6,207 nt of DNA, taken from Elusimicrobiota bacterium (GTDB taxonomy: Bacteria; Elusimicrobiota; Elusimicrobia; JACQJN01). The stretch spans positions 1-6,207 of the forward strand of contig JACQJN010000064.1 of assembly GCA_016205085.1 (NCBI GenBank). The letters run 5' to 3'. This document shows, in pieces, positions 1 through 3,607 of this stretch. Each line of letters starts with the position of its first letter. Positions within the stretch are counted from its first letter, which is position 1. The notes under the pieces are model-generated. The model was not told the DNA's origin. It saw only the letters and a list, made by a program, of their open reading frames with translations, and searched no databases. A program made the position numbers and the translations under genes.

Positions 1-43
1 GACCGGGCCCTGCAGCCCTCCCGGCTGAGCGCCAGCGTTAGAT
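1..43 (+). other. 3' half of a putative integron attC recombination site
   Basis: The window opens with a hairpin (CCGGG at 3-7 pairing with CCCGG at 20-24). It is followed by an L'-like box (CTGAGCGCC, 25-33) and then GTTAGAT (37-43), which fits the attC core consensus GTTRRRY exactly. In integrons the integrase cuts between G and T of this core, and the next cassette gene starts shortly after. Here an ATG lies at 54, which fits. The matching left half (RYYYAAC and L'') would lie outside the window, so the pairing that defines a full attC cannot be checked. No integrase gene and no second attC are visible. A chance match to the degenerate core is possible, but the hairpin, the box and the nearby start codon together favour attC. 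Confidence 0.45.
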
Positions 44-53
44 TTATAGAGTG

Positions 54-191
54 ATGAGATGGATTAACCGACCGGTGGTAGTGGTTCGACCACGCCAGCT
101 GTATCTGGACTGGGTTGCGAGTTTAGACGACGAGGCGCCGGAGCACTCCGAGGACCTCAAGAATGGAAGAGATAGAAAAAATTATTCGTGA
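54..191 (+). pseudogene. Truncated 5' fragment of a small cassette-type gene of unknown function
   Basis: An ATG at 54 opens a 45-codon frame beginning MRWINRPVVVVRPRQ and continuing YLDWVASLDDEAPEHSEDLK. I recall a family of small uncharacterised proteins, usually well over 100 residues, that opens with this INRxVVVVRPRQPxLDW pattern followed by an acidic stretch. I know no function for it. Here the likeness stops around residue 38 (near position 167). The remaining codons run into a lysine- and asparagine-rich tail and a TGA at 189-191. So this looks like the head of a gene cut by recombination and joined to the next frame. It starts 11 bases after the attC-like core, as cassette genes do. 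No strong ribosome binding site is seen. It may also act as a short leader translated into the overlapping gene at 163. The family match is from memory and needs a search. Confidence 0.45.
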
Positions 192-483
192 CTATGGAAG
201 AACGCTCGAACTGCTGAATCACCCCAAAACTTCCTCCGGGAATATGTTCATGCCCATTTCTGCATTGCCATATCCAAAAATGCTTATAAGGAAAGTTCTT
301 CAGACGATGATAGCTTCACCTTCGGTTGATGAAGAGTGGAAAGAAAAATTGAAAGTGGGTCTTGTGCTCTTGGAAGATTTTGTTGACGATGACTTGATTC
401 CGGATGACCCGATAGAAGCGGGTGCGAACTATCAAGGGATTAAGAAACAGCACCTTGATCGACACCCGGAGGAATCAGAATAG
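163..483 (+). CDS. Hypothetical protein, 106 aa, acidic and soluble
   Basis: I do not recognise this protein. It is 106 residues, has no signal peptide or membrane segment, and looks mostly helical: an amphipathic start (MEEIEKIIRDYGRTLELL), a middle rich in Pro and Met (about 30-45), a long helix with LKVGLVLLEDFVDDDLIPDDP (about 64-82) and a charged tail. ATG 163 is chosen because a GAGG (150-153) lies nine bases upstream and an in-frame TAG at 124-126 rules out a longer form. Its start overlaps the end of the truncated frame at 54-191 by 29 bases, so translation may be coupled. The base composition looks richer in A+T than the neighbouring genes, and it sits between an attC-like site and a tRNA-like attachment region, which suggests recently acquired cargo. 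A small immunity- or antitoxin-like protein would fit the size and acidity, but nothing specific shows it. Confidence 0.6.
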   Translation: MEEIEKIIRDYGRTLELLNHPKTSSGNMFMPISALPYPKMLIRKVLQTMIASPSVDEEWKEKLKVGLVLLEDFVDDDLIPDDPIEAGANYQGIKKQHLDRHPEESE

Positions 484-557
484 CCCTGCGCATGGGGTGC
501 CTCTATGCTTCGGCTGGAAAGGGTGACATGATTGGAACACAAAATTTGTCGAAAATA

Positions 558-578
558 GATTTGTGCCAGATTTGTGCC
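558..578. repeat. Tandem direct repeat of GATTTGTGCC, period 11
   Basis: Two perfect copies of GATTTGTGCC (558-567 and 569-578) are separated by a single A. The 11-bp period puts both on the same face of the DNA helix, as expected for two adjacent protein-binding sites. The bound protein is unknown. Recombinase arm sites or a regulator operator are both possible. Confidence 0.7.
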
Positions 579-585
579 TTGTTTT

Positions 586-646
586 ACGACAAACAACAGC
601 AAAGACTAGCAACAACTAGCAACGAGTGGCAACGGTAATTTGTCGT
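586..646. repeat. Inverted ACGACAAA/TTTGTCGT pair enclosing four 10-bp phased (A/G)GCAA boxes
   Basis: ACGACAAA (586-593) is the exact reverse complement of TTTGTCGT (639-646). Between them AGCAAA (598), AGCAAC (608), AGCAAC (618) and GGCAAC (628) recur every 10 bases, with the middle copies extended to ACTAGCAAC. One turn of helix per repeat and the flanking inverted boxes suggest cooperative binding of a protein array. Position just before a tRNA-like 3' end makes an integrase attachment region the leading explanation. This is inference from arrangement only. Confidence 0.6.
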
Positions 647-666
647 CGGAGAAGGGATAAAAAACC

Positions 667-746
667 GGTCTGTCGACGGGTGGGAGCGAAACCCTCGGGT
701 CGCACTCTCAAGGCAAAGATCACGGGTTCGAATCCCGTACAGGCCA
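667..746 (+). pseudogene. tRNA-Glu(CTC)-like sequence with intact 3' half and aberrant 5' half
   Basis: The 3' half is textbook tRNA. It has an anticodon-type loop CTCTCAA (705-711, anticodon CTC), a five-base variable loop AGATC (717-721), a T stem of five perfect pairs (722-726 with 734-738) around TTCGAAT, then acceptor strand ACAGGCC (739-745) and discriminator A746. The 5' strand GGTCTGT (667-673) pairs with the acceptor strand over all seven positions, one a G-U. The rest is wrong. The anticodon stem has only three of five pairs. The region where the D arm should be is about seven bases too long, and instead forms its own stem (CGAC 674-677 with GTCG 699-702, and GGGT 678-681 with ACCC 691-694). 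No CCA is encoded. I read it as a tRNA remnant or an attachment-site copy of a tRNA 3' end. A functional but unusual tRNA is less likely. Confidence 0.5.
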
Positions 747-747
747 C

Positions 748-769
748 ACTTTTGCAAGTATGCAAAAGT
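748..769. repeat. Perfect 9-bp inverted repeat with 4-base centre
   Basis: ACTTTTGCA (748-756) and TGCAAAAGT (761-769) are exact reverse complements around AGTA. It begins two bases after the last base of the tRNA-like sequence. No T-run follows (the next bases are ACAGTTGG), so it is not a typical intrinsic terminator. Short inverted arms around a small centre also suit core sites of tyrosine recombinases or a dimeric repressor operator for the gene at 838. The sequence alone cannot decide between them. Confidence 0.65.
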
Positions 770-837
770 ACAGTTGGTTTCGTAAGGTATCCTATATCCA
801 ACGCCAATGTCACTTTCAATGGTTTCAATAAGTAAAA

Positions 838-1212
838 ATGCAGATTGATAAGGTTTTTGTTCTTATGGGTGCGCTCCTTGGCTTCATCGGAGTGGCGCTC
901 GGCGCGTTTGGGGCGCATTTTTTGAAAGACCGTTTGTCATCTGACATGCTGGCGGTGTTCGATGTGGGGACTAAATACCAATTGGTACACGCCCTGGCTC
1001 TATTGGCTACGGCCTGGGCCGCTACCCAGTATCCCCATCAGTTTGTTCGGTTATCTGGCTGGTTATTTTTGGCCGGAACCGTGATTTTTTCCGGGAGCTT
1101 GTACGTTCTGGCAGGGACTGGCGTCAGGATATGGGGCGCGATTACGCCGATTGGCGGTCTGCTGCTTCTGGCAGGATGGCTCAGTTTGGCTATAGGTGTC
1201 CTCAAAGTATAA
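838..1212 (+). CDS. DUF423 family inner-membrane protein (YgdD/YwdK-like)
   Basis: This 124-residue protein has four hydrophobic helices at roughly residues 7-27, 47-64, 71-92 and 98-121. It carries the family marks GALLGFIGVALGAFGAH (11-27), YQLVHALALL (47-56), FSGSLYVLAGTG (84-95) and ITPIGG (102-107). Its length matches the DUF423 family (around 120-130 residues), which includes E. coli YgdD and B. subtilis YwdK. The family is widespread in the cytoplasmic membrane and its function is not known. ATG 838 is preferred over the internal ATG at codon 10 because the longer form gives the complete first helix. The ribosome binding site is weak (an A-rich stretch only). No clear promoter is seen, but the inverted repeat at 748-769 lies in the right region for an operator. 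The gene lies first of three co-directional genes, with a 77-bp gap to the next. Confidence 0.9.
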   Translation: MQIDKVFVLMGALLGFIGVALGAFGAHFLKDRLSSDMLAVFDVGTKYQLVHALALLATAWAATQYPHQFVRLSGWLFLAGTVIFSGSLYVLAGTGVRIWGAITPIGGLLLLAGWLSLAIGVLKV

Positions 1213-1277
1213 TTCGATTCCGCTTGTCTTGCAGGAAGGCTTGGTCCTGAAACAGTGAAGCCAAATTATTTGAGAAA

Positions 1278-1284
1278 GGGAGGG
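1278..1284 (+). promoter_or_regulatory. Strong ribosome binding site for the 57-aa membrane protein
   Basis: GGGAGGG at 1278-1284 is a near-ideal Shine-Dalgarno sequence. It lies five bases before ATG 1290 and eight before ATG 1293, so either of two adjacent ATGs could be used. It is the strongest such site on the plus strand and is the main support for the small gene that follows. Confidence 0.75.
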
Positions 1285-1289
1285 CTCCC

Positions 1290-1463
1290 ATGATGACGGA
1301 GTTTTGGTGGAGGATCTTCCTGCTCGCCCTGGCCACGACCGGGCTCGCTAAGCTCGCCGGCGCAAGGCTCAGCTTTGTCCTTCTTTGGCTTCTAAGCGTG
1401 ATGGGCTGGTTCATCGGCTTCCTGCTGCTCGTAATAATCAGCGATCATTGGCGGAAAAAATAG
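1290..1463 (+). CDS. Small two-helix membrane protein, 57 aa
   Basis: The frame encodes MMTEFWWRIFLLALATTG followed by a short basic turn (LAKLAGAR, about 19-26), a second long hydrophobic stretch (about 27-50, with SVMGWFIGFLLLVII) and a charged end (SDHWRKK). This predicts a hairpin of two membrane helices. I do not recognise the family. Support for it being real comes from the strong GGGAGGG site, the clean two-helix pattern and its snug position nine bases ahead of the release-factor-like gene, which suggests co-translation. The second ATG (1293) has the better spacing and may be the true start. Nothing indicates its role. Small membrane modulators and small holin-like proteins share this shape, but there is no specific evidence for either. 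Confidence 0.7.
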   Translation: MMTEFWWRIFLLALATTGLAKLAGARLSFVLLWLLSVMGWFIGFLLLVIISDHWRKK

Positions 1464-1472
1464 CGGCCGCCG

Positions 1473-1841
1473 ATGAATCTGACGGAACGTTTTGATGTCT
1501 CCCCGGCCAAGGTCCAAGCTCTGCGGGAGCGCATCGAAAGGTTGAAAATAAACCCTGCCCTTATCCAAGAAAAATTCGTCAGAGGAGGCGGTCCCGGCGG
1601 CCAGAAGATCAACAAGACGGCTAACCGCGTGCAACTCTACTACCCGCCTTTGGATATGATGGTTCGTGCCCAGAAGGATAGGAGACGGACGGTGAACCGA
1701 TTTCTGGCATTAAGGGAACTTGTGGACCGTATCGAGATGAGGATTTCTCCTGAGACCTCGGAGCGGCTTAAAGAGGTGGAGCGGCTCCGACGCCGAAAGG
1801 ACCGCCATAGCAGGAAGGCTCGATTGAAATACCAGACCTAA
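1473..1841 (+). CDS. Peptide chain release factor-like protein with GGQ motif (ribosome rescue type)
   Basis: This 122-residue protein has the class I release-factor catalytic domain without the codon-recognition domains of RF1/RF2. The signature is FVRGGGPGGQKINKT at about 35-49, with GGQ at 42-44. In this family the GGQ loop enters the ribosomal peptidyl-transferase centre and triggers hydrolysis of the peptidyl-tRNA ester. The protein ends in a strongly basic tail (about 99-119, with RLRRRKDRHSRKARLK). Such a tail in ArfB/YaeJ and C12orf65/mtRF-R-type proteins helps them act on stalled ribosomes. The spacing GGGPGGQKxNKT looks closer to the C12orf65-like group than to ArfB, but I cannot separate them firmly. 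So a role in rescuing stalled ribosomes in the cytoplasm is likely. ATG 1473 lies nine bases after the stop of the 57-aa gene, with only a weak ribosome binding site, suggesting coupling. Its TAA overlaps the stop of the convergent YaeQ gene. Confidence 0.88.
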   Translation: MNLTERFDVSPAKVQALRERIERLKINPALIQEKFVRGGGPGGQKINKTANRVQLYYPPLDMMVRAQKDRRRTVNRFLALRELVDRIEMRISPETSERLKEVERLRRRKDRHSRKARLKYQT

Positions 1842-2365
1842 AACTTTTCCAGCCTGGCCATGCAGATTTGGCCGTTCGCCACCAGGTTCAATTCCCTGTC
1901 CGAGGCTTCCCCGGTCACATGCGTGCTCTCATCTAGGCAAGATTCCCAGGCCACATAGCCTCCATCCGCAAAAGAGCATATCTCTATTCTCTCCTGGTTG
2001 GGAACTTCCTGCTCCTGCAGGTCGCGGCGCAGTTTTTTGGCCTCTTGGGGACGGGCTTTCAGAAGGAATATCCGCGCCTCCCGGTACCGCTTGGCGATCT
2101 TGGATATCTTGTGCAGGGCTGTCCTTCCCACTTCAGCCCAGAGGGCTATGTTCCCCGCGAAGTCCACTCCCAAAATATCGGGGCGGAACTCCTGGCCCAG
2201 GAGAGCGGGATTGTTCATGCCGGGATCTGGGACGGGGCGATGATCCCAAAGCAAGATATAGGCCGCCAGTTTAAGGGTCAGATGCTCCCAGGTTTCATTT
2301 TCTTTGGCCACCAGGAGAACCTTCCTGTCCTCCCCGTTTACATGCATCTCCGCCCGGATTTTCAC
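1838..2365 (-). CDS. yaeQ: YaeQ family protein (PD-(D/E)XK nuclease-like fold)
   Basis: The 175-residue length is close to the usual size (about 180). The family layout is present: ETWEHLTLKLAAYILLW (25-41), then EFRPDILGVDFAGNIALWAEVG (59-80) and HKISKIAKRYREARIFLL (85-102). The spacing of D63, E78 and K86 matches the conserved D...ExG...K pattern that places YaeQ in the PD-(D/E)XK fold. Nuclease activity is not established for the family. Its cellular role is uncertain, and an old proposal of a transcription antitermination-related role is not supported by anything here. The start is a GTG at 2365-2363, preceded by AGGA seven bases upstream. It overlaps the stop of the eIF1-like gene as GTGA, a classic coupling arrangement. 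It is the last gene of the minus-strand operon and meets the release-factor-like gene stop to stop. Confidence 0.85.
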   Translation of the reverse strand: MKIRAEMHVNGEDRKVLLVAKENETWEHLTLKLAAYILLWDHRPVPDPGMNNPALLGQEFRPDILGVDFAGNIALWAEVGRTALHKISKIAKRYREARIFLLKARPQEAKKLRRDLQEQEVPNQERIEICSFADGGYVAWESCLDESTHVTGEASDRELNLVANGQICMARLEKF

Positions 2366-2649
2366 GAACCTATCCTGCGGACTTTGTAGCCTTTGGCTTT
2401 GAGTTCCGCTTCCACGAATTCGCGATGGTCCCCCTGCAATTCCAGTTGGCCGAGTTTGACGCAGCCTCCTACCCCCAGTCTTTTCTTAAACTCCCGCAGT
2501 AGATCCTCTTTTCCTTGCGGATGCATCTGGAGTCGGTCTATGATGGTCATCCCGCTGCCTTTGTGGCCTTTTTGGAAGGAAATTCTTACTGGCTCTATTT
2601 GTTTGGGCTTCCAATTGGGGTCGGTGGAGTAGACGACGGGGTCTGTCAC
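2362..2649 (-). CDS. yciH: SUI1/eIF1-like translation factor (YciH family)
   Basis: This 95-residue protein matches the bacterial YciH/eIF1 group. A short variable N-terminus comes first, then RISFQKGHKGSGMTII (22-37), then the conserved core KKRLGVGGCVK (55-65), LELQGDHRE (69-77) and AKGYKVRRIG (85-94). In eukaryotes and archaea eIF1 binds the small ribosomal subunit and monitors start-codon choice. E. coli YciH (108 residues) can act in initiation fidelity in vitro and has been linked to stress responses. A similar cytoplasmic ribosome-binding role is probable here. The start is GTG 2649-2647, supported by AGGGGA at 2661-2656 with a six-base spacer. The gene lies 16 bases after the barrel gene and overlaps yaeQ by four, so all are probably on one message. 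Confidence 0.9.
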   Translation of the reverse strand: MTDPVVYSTDPNWKPKQIEPVRISFQKGHKGSGMTIIDRLQMHPQGKEDLLREFKKRLGVGGCVKLGQLELQGDHREFVEAELKAKGYKVRRIGS

Positions 2650-2655
2650 TTACGG

Positions 2656-2661
2656 TCCCCT
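2656..2661 (-). promoter_or_regulatory. Ribosome binding site fixing the GTG start of the eIF1-like gene
   Basis: On the minus strand AGGGGA (2661-2656) precedes the GTG at 2649 by six bases. No ATG in that frame offers a comparable site before the conserved core, so the GTG start is well supported. Confidence 0.7.
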
Positions 2662-2665
2662 GCGC

Positions 2666-3607
2666 TTAAAACTTTACAAGAAGAGAATATCGGAATGTGC
2701 TTCCCAGGTCTCCGAAAGGCACCCATGCAAAATCGAAGCCTACCTGCTGGTATGTGATTCCTGCTCCTATGGAGAGGCCGGTCAACCCGCCGGGATCGCT
2801 GTTTTTAGTGTTATAACCCGCTCTAAAAGCTGCCGATAGGTCTTTGAAAAATGGATGGACATACTCTCCGCCGACTCCAACGCTGATGCGGTTGTCCCTG
2901 GGGAGATTGAGTTCGGTTCCCAGCAGGAATCCGCCTTCAAATTTTTGGCTCAACCCCACATAGAAGAGAAGAGGCAAAGGGTTGGCTTCTGTGCGGAATT
3001 TAGGCTTAGTTCCCAGATGTCTTACCCCCAGCGCGGCGGAAGTTTTCTCCCAGCGGTAGAGGCCACCCGCATCGGCTCCTATGGCCGAGGCGCGGACGCT
3101 GTCTAGGTTTTGGTCTATGTACTTTAGGTTCGCCCCCAAGGATAACCGATCCGTAATTTTAAGTCCATAGGAAATGGCATAGGCCAGATCGCTGGCTTCG
3201 AATGTTTCTGAGGGGGTGTCCGATTCCGTGGTGCCGCGGCGTTCAATATCCGAGATGGACAGATTATAAATGGACGCAGCAAAAACGCCCCTTTTGCCTT
3301 GCCGGATGGGAAGGGCAAAAGAGGCGTACTCGTGGTTGATGTCCTGAAAATATTGGTTGTGCATGCCGCCTATCTGGGGACGCGTAAAGAACGCCAGTCC
3401 CGCGGGGTTGTAGTAGGTGGCGTGGATGTCGTCTGCCACGGCCGAAAAGGCTTCTCCCATGGCCACCGGTCGGGCTCCCACTCCCAGTTTCAAGAACTGC
3501 GCTCCGGAAGTTCCTATATCCTTACGCGACCCCAAACCATAGGAAAGCGGCGGATAGCCGGTAGTCAGCAGAGAGGCAAGAAGACTTACAAAAAAGAATC
3601 GGTTCAT
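2666..3607 (-). CDS. PorV/PorQ family outer-membrane beta-barrel protein
   Basis: This 313-residue protein starts with a signal peptide (MNRFFFVSLLASLLTTGYPPLSYG, cleavage probably near residue 24). The family hallmark follows at about 32-72: GTSGAQFLKLGVGARPVAMG, then AFSAVADDIHATYYNPAGLA. The rest is a run of alternating amphipathic strands (for example HEYASFALPI, LSLGANLKYI, ISVGVGGEYV, SIGAGITYQQVGFDFAW). It ends in FRYSLLVKF, a C-terminal aromatic that suits a BamA-type insertion signal. PorV in the type IX secretion system receives cargo carrying a C-terminal sorting domain and hands it to the attachment complex. In phyla outside Bacteroidota many paralogues occur next to large surface proteins. 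Its ATG overlaps the stop of the upstream giant gene (ATGA), so the two are translationally coupled and may form a cargo-carrier pair. It could also be a generic FadL-like transport barrel. The specific role is inferred from context. Confidence 0.88.
   Translation of the reverse strand: MNRFFFVSLLASLLTTGYPPLSYGLGSRKDIGTSGAQFLKLGVGARPVAMGEAFSAVADDIHATYYNPAGLAFFTRPQIGGMHNQYFQDINHEYASFALPIRQGKRGVFAASIYNLSISDIERRGTTESDTPSETFEASDLAYAISYGLKITDRLSLGANLKYIDQNLDSVRASAIGADAGGLYRWEKTSAALGVRHLGTKPKFRTEANPLPLLFYVGLSQKFEGGFLLGTELNLPRDNRISVGVGGEYVHPFFKDLSAAFRAGYNTKNSDPGGLTGLSIGAGITYQQVGFDFAWVPFGDLGSTFRYSLLVKF

Larger units (their letters stand above)
484..666. other. Non-coding stretch with dense short repeats
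   Basis: No convincing gene lies here. The stretch holds a tandem 10-mer repeat, a 9-mer (AATTTGTCG) present at 543-551 and again at 637-645, and the inverted and 10-bp phased repeats listed separately. A 48-codon frame (492-638) exists but has no ribosome binding site and its codons simply read through the repeats. The layout, with short direct and inverted boxes immediately before a tRNA-like 3' end, resembles the arm and core region of a tyrosine-recombinase attachment site. No recombinase gene is present in the window. Confidence 0.5.

Noticed and set aside
492..638. 48-codon frame starting MGCLYASAGK
   Set aside because: No ribosome binding site, no family likeness, and its second half simply reads the AGCAAC repeats.
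796..802. ATCCAAC matching the attC left-core consensus RYYYAAC
   Set aside because: No GTTRRRY partner or complementary L box within a normal attC distance downstream, and the DUF423 gene begins at once. Likely chance.
626..835. 69-codon plus-strand frame through the tRNA-like sequence
   Set aside because: It translates the tRNA T arm (GSNPVQ pattern), is rich in arginine from structure-bearing bases, and has no family likeness.
616..918. 100-codon minus-strand frame across the tRNA-like region
   Set aside because: It reads antisense through the T arm (the TGFEPVI pattern typical of spurious proteins from tRNA antisense strands) and overlaps the start of the DUF423 gene. No ribosome binding site.
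1232..1249. Weak hairpin CAGGA/TCCTG after the DUF423 gene
   Set aside because: Only five pairs with an eight-base loop and no T-run. Not convincing as a terminator.
1202..1634. Two minus-strand frames opposite the small membrane protein and release-factor-like genes
   Set aside because: They lie antisense to better supported genes and have low-complexity, unrecognisable products.
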